6,284 nt of DNA, taken from Bacteroidota bacterium. GTDB lineage: Bacteria > Bacteroidota > Bacteroidia > Flavobacteriales > Weeksellaceae. Both the position numbers and the translations under genes were made by a program. The notes below the pieces were generated by a model, which was not told the origin of the DNA, searched no databases, and saw only the letters and a program-made list of their open reading frames with translations. Position 1 is the first letter of the stretch. The number at the start of each line of letters is the position of its first letter. Of this stretch, positions 1 through 5,645 are shown piece after piece. Where the stretch lies: contig JAEWOM010000221.1 in assembly GCA_023399675.1 (NCBI GenBank), positions 1-6,284 of the forward strand, in the 5' to 3' direction.

Positions 1-458
1 GGAAAATGGAGACCTTTTATTTGCGAAACGTAGTAGAAGAACATCCGGAACCCAAACCTCATCAGAACACCATTTCAACCTATCTTAAAATTCTGCTGGA
101 AAAAGGCTTTCTAACCAAAGTGAATGAAGGCCGGATTTTTAAATACTCCACTGCGGTAAGTGAAGAAGCGTACTGCAATTTCTTACTGGAAGATCTGGTA
201 AGCACATATTTTGCTGAGGACAGTAAGCCGATTCTGAAATTTTTGCTGGACAACAGCCACCTGACTCAGGAAGATGCAGTGCAGTTTTTTGACCTGAAAC
301 TCGAACCTACAGAAGCGAAGAACGAAGACCCTGAATACAAAATTGCTGATGCCATTCTGAACGAAGACAAAAAGAAGAAGAAAGACAAAAAAAAGAAGAA
401 AGACAGGAAAAAGAAGAAAAAAGAAAAAAAAGAAAAGAAAAATAAGAAAGAGAAATAA
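1..458 (+). CDS. BlaI/MecI/CopY-family transcriptional repressor, 5' end missing, with lysine-rich tail
   Basis: The reading frame is open from the first bases of the window, so the gene starts upstream; the ATG at 6 falls inside the winged-helix domain and is not taken as the true start. Roughly 20 N-terminal residues are probably missing. The visible part has the family's recognition-helix and wing region: EEHPEPKPHQNTISTYLKIL, then LLEKGFL and a wing ending FKYS, followed by SEEAY and the dimerisation segment (LVSTYFAEDSKPILKFLLD). Such repressors bind palindromic operators as dimers; many pair with a BlaR1/MecR1-type membrane metalloprotease, but none follows here and the upstream side is not visible. 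The C-terminus is odd: 22 of the last 29 residues are lysine, encoded by an almost pure purine tract (about 366-455) with two runs of eight A. Family assignment is fairly secure; regulated genes are unknown. Confidence 0.85.
   Translation, partial: KMETFYLRNVVEEHPEPKPHQNTISTYLKILLEKGFLTKVNEGRIFKYSTAVSEEAYCNFLLEDLVSTYFAEDSKPILKFLLDNSHLTQEDAVQFFDLKLEPTEAKNEDPEYKIADAILNEDKKKKKDKKKKKDRKKKKKEKKEKKNKKEK
366..455 (+). repeat. Purine-rich low-complexity tract encoding a poly-lysine tail
   Basis: About 90 bases made almost entirely of AAA, AAG and GAA/GAC codons form the last 30 codons of the repressor gene. It includes A8 runs at 387-394 and 424-431. Tandem blocks of KKKKKD appear twice in a row. 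Such tracts are prone to replication slippage, which would change the tail length or shift the frame just before the stop codon. The opposite strand reads as poly-phenylalanine, which is an artefact of the tract and not a gene. Confidence 0.8.
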
Positions 459-476
459 TATCTCAATACACCAACT

Positions 477-489
477 TTTCGTTACGAAA
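477..489. promoter_or_regulatory. Perfect 6-bp inverted repeat between repressor and DUF4153 gene
   Basis: TTTCGT-T-ACGAAA is a perfect dyad centred on base 483, 29 bases before the DUF4153 start codon and 18 bases after the repressor stop. It lacks the following T-run and GC-rich stem of an intrinsic terminator, so if it functions it is more likely a protein-binding site. No clear TAnnTTTG promoter box is seen in this 60-base gap. Chance occurrence is quite possible. Confidence 0.25.
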
Positions 490-518
490 CAATTTATTCT
501 TTAGCACCCCGACTTTTT

Positions 519-2282
519 ATGAGAAAGAAATTTTTGGAAACCTGGAGGAAAGCAGATGACATTATTCTGCGTTACCCAATGGTTCTCGTGATGGCACTTA
601 TCGCCGCAGTTTCAGCAGTAGTTTCCATTGATACTGCAGATTACGGAAACCCGTTCCCCGTGATTAAACTCATTATTACCGGTTGCCTGGGGATTTCGCT
701 GATGTACGGGATAAAAATGCTTTCGCAGCGCATCGGTAAACAATTTTTACTTGAGGTGGCAGGCACGGCTTTTTTGGTCGGACTTTACCTTTATCTTCCC
801 AATCAGGAACGCGATTTCACAGAAGTGTATGCATTTTTGCTGATTCCCCTCTTCATTATGTCGCATCTTTTTGTTTCGTTCGCGTCATATCTGAACCGTG
901 AATCTGAATTAAAGTTCTGGCAATACAATAAGAATCTTTTCATCAATATTTTCCTCACCGCTGTTTTCACAGGCGTACTGGTTTTAGGTGTTATTCTGGC
1001 AATTCTTGCGGTGGACAATCTTTTCGATTTGAAGCTCGATGAATTACTGTATCCTAAAACAGCTGGTTTTCTGGGTATTTTTGCGAGCTGTTTTATATTT
1101 CTGCTCTTCAGCGACCGAGGGCTTCCGCAACTGGAAAGCACAACCGATTTTCCGCAGATTCTTAAATTTTTCACGCAGTTTATCCTGATTCCGCTGCTGA
1201 TTATTTATCTGGTGATACTTTATTTCTATGCTGCCAAAATTTTGATCAACTGGGAACTGCCGAGAGGCTGGGTTTCTTATCTGATTCTGGCATATGCAGT
1301 TGTAGGAATTCTGGCGTTGCTGCTGGTGCATCCTTTGCGAAGTGCGGATTCGAAATCGTGGGTAAAACTGTTTTCGAAAATATTCTATTATACCCTCATT
1401 CCGTTACTTGTACTGCTTTTTGTGGCAATCAATACCAGAATTCTGGAATACGGCTACACGGAACCCCGATATTTCGTTTTGCTAATTGCTTTGTGGCTTT
1501 CCACCGTTGTTGCTTACTTTATTCTGTACAGAAAACCGACCGTTAAATTCATACCGGTTTCGTTGTTTGTTTTTGGTGCCTGTGCACTGGTTCTTCCCTA
1601 TTTCAATGCATTTTCTGTGGCCAAAAGAAGTCAGAAAAATGAACTTATGCAGATTCTTGCGGACAACAATTTAATTCACAGCGGGAAAATAAACTTCAAC
1701 AAAAGGATATCTTCGGAAACAGCCGATGAAATTGCGAATAAATTCGATTTTCTCTATCAGCGTAAGCAACATGATTTTTTGTTCGGATTTCTTGATTCAT
1801 CGCAAAAAGAAAAAATCGAAAAATACACAGATAGATATCACCGATATATCGGTTCAGAAATCAATTCCTTTTTTACCAATACGGAGTATACAGATAAAGT
1901 CAATTACATAGAAATCTTCGCGGAAAGCATGATTGCCGACGTGAAGAATTATGATTTTGCCGCACAGCTGTCTGCGCTGCAGCCCGAAGATGTAAAACTG
2001 GGGAACGACCGCTTCCGCATCAAAAATCTACCTTTTAGCAATGAATATTTTTTCATCATTAACGGCACGGAGAAATACGATCTCCTTCCGTTTCTGAAAA
2101 GTGCTTTCGAAGTTCGTCGCGGCAGACAAAACCGGGTTTCTGCCGAAGAACTTTCGCACGGGTTCGATTTGGGAAATTACCATATCAAAATCTTCCTGAA
2201 TTCTCTCAATAAAGATCAGTTGCAGGAAGACCGTTATCATTTCAATGAAGGCCTGGTTTTAATTCGGAGAAAAAATCCTTAA
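519..2282 (+). CDS. DUF4153 domain-containing polytopic membrane protein
   Basis: A 587-residue protein with about eleven predicted transmembrane segments in residues 20-368 (for example around 20-36, 50-66, 76-93, 104-123, 142-166, 181-198, 217-240, 251-270, 288-305, 318-336 and 343-362), followed by a hydrophilic domain of about 215 residues at the C-terminus. The stretches WELPRGWVSYLILA (245-258) and RILEYGYTEPRYFVLLIALW (307-326) are characteristic of the Bacteroidota DUF4153 family. The start at 519 fits the family's short charged N-terminus (MRKKFLETWRKAD) before the first helix. The function is not established; the architecture suggests an inner-membrane protein with a soluble C-terminal domain, but its side of the membrane cannot be settled here. 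It lies 60 bases after the repressor gene on the same strand and might share its transcript. The family call is strong and no biochemical role is claimed. Confidence 0.85.
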   Translation: MRKKFLETWRKADDIILRYPMVLVMALIAAVSAVVSIDTADYGNPFPVIKLIITGCLGISLMYGIKMLSQRIGKQFLLEVAGTAFLVGLYLYLPNQERDFTEVYAFLLIPLFIMSHLFVSFASYLNRESELKFWQYNKNLFINIFLTAVFTGVLVLGVILAILAVDNLFDLKLDELLYPKTAGFLGIFASCFIFLLFSDRGLPQLESTTDFPQILKFFTQFILIPLLIIYLVILYFYAAKILINWELPRGWVSYLILAYAVVGILALLLVHPLRSADSKSWVKLFSKIFYYTLIPLLVLLFVAINTRILEYGYTEPRYFVLLIALWLSTVVAYFILYRKPTVKFIPVSLFVFGACALVLPYFNAFSVAKRSQKNELMQILADNNLIHSGKINFNKRISSETADEIANKFDFLYQRKQHDFLFGFLDSSQKEKIEKYTDRYHRYIGSEINSFFTNTEYTDKVNYIEIFAESMIADVKNYDFAAQLSALQPEDVKLGNDRFRIKNLPFSNEYFFIINGTEKYDLLPFLKSAFEVRRGRQNRVSAEELSHGFDLGNYHIKIFLNSLNKDQLQEDRYHFNEGLVLIRRKNP

Positions 2283-2354
2283 CAGCTGTCGCTGAATATT
2301 TTCCGTTCAAAAGTGCACTGGTTATGGCCGAACAATGTCCATTTATTCACCTTA

Positions 2355-2389
2355 TTTGCCCTTCCTCTCTGTTGAATTCTGTACTTTTG
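2355..2389 (+). promoter_or_regulatory. Bacteroidota-type promoter upstream of the secreted beta-helix gene
   Basis: TTTG at 2355-2358 and TACTTTTG at 2382-2389 match the -33 (TTTG/TTG) and -7 (TAnnTTTG) elements of the Bacteroidota primary sigma factor, separated by 23 bases, which is at the long end of the accepted range. Transcription would begin near 2394-2397 and leave a leader of only about 7-10 bases before the ATG at 2404. This placement argues against translation from the in-frame ATG at 2335, which lies upstream of the promoter. Confidence 0.55.
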
Positions 2390-2403
2390 GGCAAAAATTG
2401 ACT

Positions 2404-3867
2404 ATGAAAAATTTGATCACTGCAGTATTTCTGCTTTTTTCTGTGCTGTATTCTGCACAGTTCATCAGCCCTGGAAACGGCACGGTGTATACACTCACCT
2501 CCCTTTCTGCCGCTGCCCCGACAGTACTGGTTAACAACGGCACCAGTTATACGATGACTGCCAACATCACGATTTCTTCAGGCGATACGCTGCTGATGAA
2601 TGAAAATACAACGCTCATCATGAATAACGGTGTACGACTCACCATTGCAGGAATTTATAACACTACGGCCACAGCGTTAACGGTTAGATCTCCTGTTCCG
2701 ACCGAATTTTTTAACGGAATTCTGTTTGAGGCATCATCTTACGGCACAATGAAAAACACCACGCTGGAATACGGTGGCGGAATACGGGTTCTTACCGGAA
2801 ATTTCCTGATGGAAAACTGTATCGTCCGTTATTTTAAATCCGGACTGGTTACCGGCAGTGCCATATCTTTTTCCACAGGTTCGCCAATCGTTAAAGATTC
2901 GCAGTTTATTGAAAATGATCTTTCGGCTTTTTCATCGGCAGCAAATGCGACGGTTTCTGCTACTTTTCAAAACAATTACCTTTTTGGAAATTCTAAATCA
3001 AACACCAACAGACCGCAAATTAATATGGGTCCTGCGGGAAACGACAGTATTAAAATTCTCAACAATCAGGTTATGGGTATCAGGACACATACCATGGTTG
3101 GCGGAATTGCAGTTGCTGCGCTTATCGGTGGACCGAACAAATTCAGAATTGAAGGAAACACCATCAAAGACAACCGTTACGGAATAACCATAGCGGGAAC
3201 ACTTTCGGGGGGATATATCAGGAATAATATTATTGAAAACAATGACACGCAGGGACTGCCACTTCAGGGCGGCAGCGGTATTGCGATGAATGCTTCTTCG
3301 GGAGACGTTACGGTCATCTCCGGAAATCAGTTTCGGGGAAATCTGTGGGGAATTACGCTGCAGAACAATGCACAGGTAAATTTGGGCGATGATACGCTCG
3401 GAATGAACAGTCCGGGACAGAATATATTCTTCAACAACGGTAATGGCGGACAGATCTATGCACTATACAACAATACACCATCACCGGTTACTGCGAAATT
3501 CAATTGCTGGCGCGAAAACGAACAGTCGACACCGGCAATGGTGGAAGCGGTTATTTCTCATCAACCGGATGACGCAACTTTAGGATTAGTTACCTATACA
3601 CCGTTTAACTGCGGCTTGCTGCGAACTTCCGAAACTGAAGGATTGCAGTTTTCTTTTTATCCGAATCCGGGAAACGGGCTGATTAACCTCGAAATGGAAG
3701 AAGTCGGGAATATCCTGATTCGTGATGCTTCCGGAAGAGTTCTGATTTCAAAAAATGTACTCAAAGGTCTTAATGAGATCCAAACAGGCCTTCCCTCCGG
3801 ATTATACTATATGACGGTGATTACAGAAAAAGGAAAATCCACTGTAAAACTGATTATTAAACAGTAA
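2404..3867 (+). CDS. Secreted right-handed beta-helix protein with T9SS type A sorting domain
   Basis: A 487-residue product when started at 2404. Residues 1-18 form a Sec signal peptide (MKNLITAVFLLFSVLYSA, followed by QF), a cleavage context typical of Flavobacteriia. An upstream in-frame ATG (2335) would add 23 residues ahead of it and spoil the signal peptide, so it is rejected. Residues of about 75-400 contain repeated short beta-strand and Asn-rich turns (FRIEGNTIKDNRYGITIAG, YIRNNIIENNDTQG, VISGNQFRGNLWGITLQNN), the pattern of parallel beta-helix (PbH1/NosD-like) repeats. Two FNC motifs near the end of the helix may form a disulfide. The last ~74 residues are a T9SS type A C-terminal domain: FYPNPGNG, IRDASGRVL, LPSGLYYM and a terminal KLIIKQ. 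The protein should cross the outer membrane through T9SS and be released or anchored at the surface. No catalytic motif is recognised; carbohydrate binding or lyase activity is possible but unsupported. The next gene starts 4 bases later. Confidence 0.85.
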   Translation: MKNLITAVFLLFSVLYSAQFISPGNGTVYTLTSLSAAAPTVLVNNGTSYTMTANITISSGDTLLMNENTTLIMNNGVRLTIAGIYNTTATALTVRSPVPTEFFNGILFEASSYGTMKNTTLEYGGGIRVLTGNFLMENCIVRYFKSGLVTGSAISFSTGSPIVKDSQFIENDLSAFSSAANATVSATFQNNYLFGNSKSNTNRPQINMGPAGNDSIKILNNQVMGIRTHTMVGGIAVAALIGGPNKFRIEGNTIKDNRYGITIAGTLSGGYIRNNIIENNDTQGLPLQGGSGIAMNASSGDVTVISGNQFRGNLWGITLQNNAQVNLGDDTLGMNSPGQNIFFNNGNGGQIYALYNNTPSPVTAKFNCWRENEQSTPAMVEAVISHQPDDATLGLVTYTPFNCGLLRTSETEGLQFSFYPNPGNGLINLEMEEVGNILIRDASGRVLISKNVLKGLNEIQTGLPSGLYYMTVITEKGKSTVKLIIKQ

Positions 3868-3871
3868 TTCT

Positions 3872-4285
3872 ATGAAGACGCATACGACCAATTATCAGAA
3901 TACTTTTATTGAAATAGCGGACGATTGTCCGGTTTCAGCGGCGGCTGCGCCGCCGCTGAAATCTCCAAAAACAATAGCGCAGTTACAGTATGAGATGATT
4001 TCTGAAAACCCTTACAAATATACCTCAGACGACGTGATCTTTGCAGCGTACTGCTCCAAAAACGACATCACGGAAAGCGAAAAAAACGATGCCCGACTGC
4101 AGTTCTTTTCTAAAGGTCAGGCCTGTTTGCGCTCCTCCCCGCTTGCCAAGAGATATGGGTTCGGAATTCATCACGATGCAGAAGGCAAAGTTGCCATTTA
4201 TCCGGCTGAAAGCACCGAATATGAGGATTTCATAAACGACGGTTCTGTGAAAAAAGTAAAAGCCATGCGTTCCAAAAAAGCATAA
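3872..4285 (+). CDS. DUF6157 family protein
   Basis: A 137-residue soluble protein of unknown function. It matches the DUF6157 pattern through most of its length: NTFIEIADDCPV near the N-terminus, QYEMISENPYKYTSDDVIFA in the middle, FFSKGQACLRSSPLAKRYG, then a GKVAIYP strand and the C-terminal VKAMRSKKA. The length is normal for the family. No signal peptide or membrane segment is visible, so it is probably cytoplasmic. It begins 4 bases after the beta-helix gene and ends 3 bases before the next gene, indicating one transcript. The segment VSAAAAPPLK (residues 21-30) is encoded by an unusually GC-rich perfect palindrome; that part of the family is variable, and the residues there look shaped by the DNA element rather than by function. 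The family call is confident and the role unknown. Confidence 0.85.
   Translation: MKTHTTNYQNTFIEIADDCPVSAAAAPPLKSPKTIAQLQYEMISENPYKYTSDDVIFAAYCSKNDITESEKNDARLQFFSKGQACLRSSPLAKRYGFGIHHDAEGKVAIYPAESTEYEDFINDGSVKKVKAMRSKKA
3933..3961. repeat. Perfect 13-bp GC-rich inverted repeat inside the DUF6157 gene
   Basis: TTTCAGCGGCGGC (3933-3945) is followed by a 3-base loop TGC and its exact reverse complement (3949-3961). In RNA the stem could extend by a G-U and a G-C pair (3932/3962 and 3931/3963). It starts 62 bases into the reading frame and stays in frame. There is no T-run on either side on either strand, so it is not an intrinsic terminator. Its GC content is far above that of the surrounding sequence. 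It could be a copy of a genomic palindromic (REP-like) repeat or a local RNA structure; copies elsewhere cannot be tested from this window. Confidence 0.8.
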
Positions 4286-4288
4286 TGG

Positions 4289-4540
4289 ATGAAAAAAATA
4301 CCGATTGAAGAAATGAATGACGATGTGCTCATTAAAATGGAAAAATCGTATCGCGGCATCGGAATAATCAGCATTATTTCATTGATCATCATGATTGCTG
4401 TAGCAATATTTATCACTGTCCGTAAAGGATTCGGTGTTTTTACGGTGATTCCGGTCATATTTCTGCCCATTTATTTGAACAGCTACAATATGTGGAAGAA
4501 GTTGCGCGAAGAAAAGAAAAAGAGAAATCTCCCGGAATAG
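4289..4540 (+). CDS. Small two-helix membrane protein, hypothetical
   Basis: An 83-residue protein with a charged N-terminus (MKKIPIEEMNDDVLIKMEKS), a first membrane helix at about residues 23-43, a short loop RKGFG, a second helix at about 48-64 and a strongly basic C-terminus (KKLREEKKKRN). The basic tail favours cytoplasmic termini with a short outside loop, although the RK in the loop weakens that prediction. It resembles short Bacteroidota proteins with a '(x)KGFxVFTVIPI' core that, as I recall, are sometimes labelled redox-active disulfide protein 2; this one contains no cysteine, so such a name would be misleading. It starts 3 bases after the DUF6157 stop codon and is therefore probably the last gene of that transcript. 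No function can be given. Confidence 0.7.
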   Translation: MKKIPIEEMNDDVLIKMEKSYRGIGIISIISLIIMIAVAIFITVRKGFGVFTVIPVIFLPIYLNSYNMWKKLREEKKKRNLPE

Positions 4541-4609
4541 ATAGGCGGAGCATTTTTAAACAGTCAAAACGACTGAATCTGATTAACCAATGTTATTTAA
4601 ACAGAAAAA

Positions 4610-5005
4610 ATGAATTATCATACCAGAAAATGGATTAAGCCGGAGGATTTGAACCCGAACCATACGCTGTTCGGAGGACGATTGCTGCAATGGATAGATG
4701 AAGAGGCTGCCCTTTATGCAATTGTTCAGCTGGAAACTCCACGGTGCGTTACCAAATATATTTCGGAGATCAATTTCGTAAGTTCTGCAAAGCAGGGCGA
4801 CATTATTGAAATCGGAATTGAAGCAACCGACTTCGGGAATACCTCCATCACTCTGCGTTGTGAAGTGCGAAACATGATGACGCGACAAACCATCATTACC
4901 ATCGACAAAATTATATTTGTCGGGGTTGATGAAAGTGGAAAACCAACCCGGCACGGAAAAACAAAAATAGAATATATAAGCGACCGGCTGAATGCTTCAG
5001 AATGA
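4610..5005 (+). CDS. Acyl-CoA thioesterase, hotdog fold (YciA/ACOT type)
   Basis: A 131-residue single hotdog-domain protein expected to hydrolyse acyl-CoA to free acid and CoA in the cytoplasm. The family signature is at residues 15-30: NPNHTLFGGRLLQWID, with FGG at 21-23 starting the central helix and Asp30 in the position of the conserved acidic catalytic residue. Further family strands are CVTKYISEINFVSSAKQGD (46-64) and IEIGIEATDFGNTSI. The length is usual for the single-domain type; such enzymes work as dimers or hexamers. The start is preceded by an A-rich leader (acagaaaaa), typical of Bacteroidota. It lies 69 bases after the small membrane gene and its stop overlaps the start of the HMA-AraC regulator in an ATGA tetranucleotide, so the two are probably co-transcribed and translationally coupled. 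Chain-length preference cannot be judged. Confidence 0.88.
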   Translation: MNYHTRKWIKPEDLNPNHTLFGGRLLQWIDEEAALYAIVQLETPRCVTKYISEINFVSSAKQGDIIEIGIEATDFGNTSITLRCEVRNMMTRQTIITIDKIIFVGVDESGKPTRHGKTKIEYISDRLNASE

Positions 5006-5562
5006 AAATTTTCATTAAAAACATGGTCTGCAGCAGATGCGTAATGGCTGTTTCACAGATTTTTCGCGATGCAGGAATCAGGACCAGCGCTGTGGAACTG
5101 GGTTCGGTTGAGACGGTTGAAGATTTATCAGAGAGCGAAGTCCAAAAAATCAATTCAGAATTGCAGGAAATAGGCTTCGAAATTCTCGAAGACCGTTCGA
5201 AAAAGCAGATTGAGCAGATCAAATCATTAATTATCGGGAAAATTTCAGAACTCGATATTGCTGAAGATTTTGTCTTTTCTGAATTTCTCAGCGATAAGCT
5301 GCACCGGGATTACAGCGCTATTTCCAAACTTTTCTCACAGAATCAGGGTATTACTTTAGAGCAGTATTTCATTCTGCAAAAAATAGAAAAAGCGAAAGAA
5401 CTGCTGTTTTACAATGAATTTTCACTCACAGAGATTGCAGCGAAACTCGGCTATAAAAGCGTACAGCATCTTTCGGCACAGTTCAAAAACGTCACAGCAT
5501 TTACGCCTACAGCCTTCAAAAATAACCGGAATAGCGGCAGAAAGCCGATCGATTCTATCTGA
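5002..5562 (+). CDS. Metal-sensing AraC-type regulator with N-terminal HMA-like domain
   Basis: A 186-residue fusion of two recognisable parts. Residues 1-63 look like a small ferredoxin-like HMA domain: MKIFIKNMVCSRCVMAV, with Cys10 and Cys13 forming the CxxC metal site of copper-type HMA domains, followed by a beta/alpha pattern ending GFEILED. A linker helix (66-90) leads to an AraC-type double helix-turn-helix at about 95-175: DYSAISKLFSQNQGITLEQY, KIEKAKELLFYNEFSLTEIA, then KLGYKSVQHLSAQFKNVTAF and TPTAFK. The likely role is to sense Cu(I) or another soft metal through the CxxC and control the ATPase gene just downstream; this pairing is familiar in Bacteroidota, though the direct sensor role is an inference. 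It overlaps the thioesterase stop by 4 bases. The usual AraC cupin sensor domain is absent. Confidence 0.85.
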   Translation: MKIFIKNMVCSRCVMAVSQIFRDAGIRTSAVELGSVETVEDLSESEVQKINSELQEIGFEILEDRSKKQIEQIKSLIIGKISELDIAEDFVFSEFLSDKLHRDYSAISKLFSQNQGITLEQYFILQKIEKAKELLFYNEFSLTEIAAKLGYKSVQHLSAQFKNVTAFTPTAFKNNRNSGRKPIDSI

Positions 5563-5563
5563 T

Positions 5564-5573
5564 TTTCCGGAAA
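5564..5573. promoter_or_regulatory. Palindrome TTTCCGGAAA just after the regulator gene
   Basis: A perfect 10-base palindrome starting one base after the stop codon of the HMA-AraC gene. Related sequences recur 40 bases further on (5605-5624), all before the ATPase gene. It could be an upstream operator half of a regulator-binding region. It is too short and has no adjoining T-run, so it is not called a terminator. Confidence 0.3.
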
Positions 5574-5604
5574 CTGTAACTCTTTTCCAAGTATTTATAA
5601 CGAC

Positions 5605-5624
5605 TTCCGGAGGTCACTTCGGAA
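5605..5624. promoter_or_regulatory. Candidate operator, TTCCG-N10-CGGAA, before the ATPase gene
   Basis: An inverted repeat with 5-base arms (5605-5609 and 5620-5624); the same region also reads as two direct repeats, ACTTCCGGA (5603-5611) and ACTTCGGAA (5616-5624), spaced 13 bases start to start. It lies 22 bases before the ATG and abuts GAAATTTG (5622-5629), which matches the TAnnTTTG -7 box at all fixed positions but the first. That is where an operator would sit for control of the ATPase gene. No good -33 element is visible, so the promoter itself is uncertain. Confidence 0.35.
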
Positions 5625-5645
5625 ATTTGCGTTAGAATTATTAAG

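Noticed and set aside
266..466. Minus-strand open frame rich in phenylalanine and serine
   Set aside because: It is the reverse reading of the lysine-coding purine tract; the composition is an artefact and there is no family resemblance.
803..1331. Two overlapping minus-strand open frames within the DUF4153 gene
   Set aside because: They lie wholly inside a well-supported membrane protein gene, have implausible composition and no recognisable domain.
2282..2319. Short palindromes ACAGCTGT and AGTGCACT after the DUF4153 gene
   Set aside because: Eight-base palindromes without a loop or T-run give no usable terminator or operator evidence.
4198..4470. Minus-strand 90-codon frame with hydrophobic segments
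   Set aside because: Its hydrophobic stretch mirrors the membrane helices of the plus-strand small membrane gene; the plus-strand gene fits the tight spacing of the cluster.
4561..4575. Small hairpin CAGTC-AAAAC-GACTG after the small membrane gene
   Set aside because: The stem is only 5 bp and is not followed by a T-run, so it is not convincing as a terminator.
4555..4604. Direct repeat TTTAAACAG (4555-4563 and 4596-4604) before the thioesterase gene
   Set aside because: Nine AT-rich bases repeated once can easily occur by chance, and no promoter box is associated with it.
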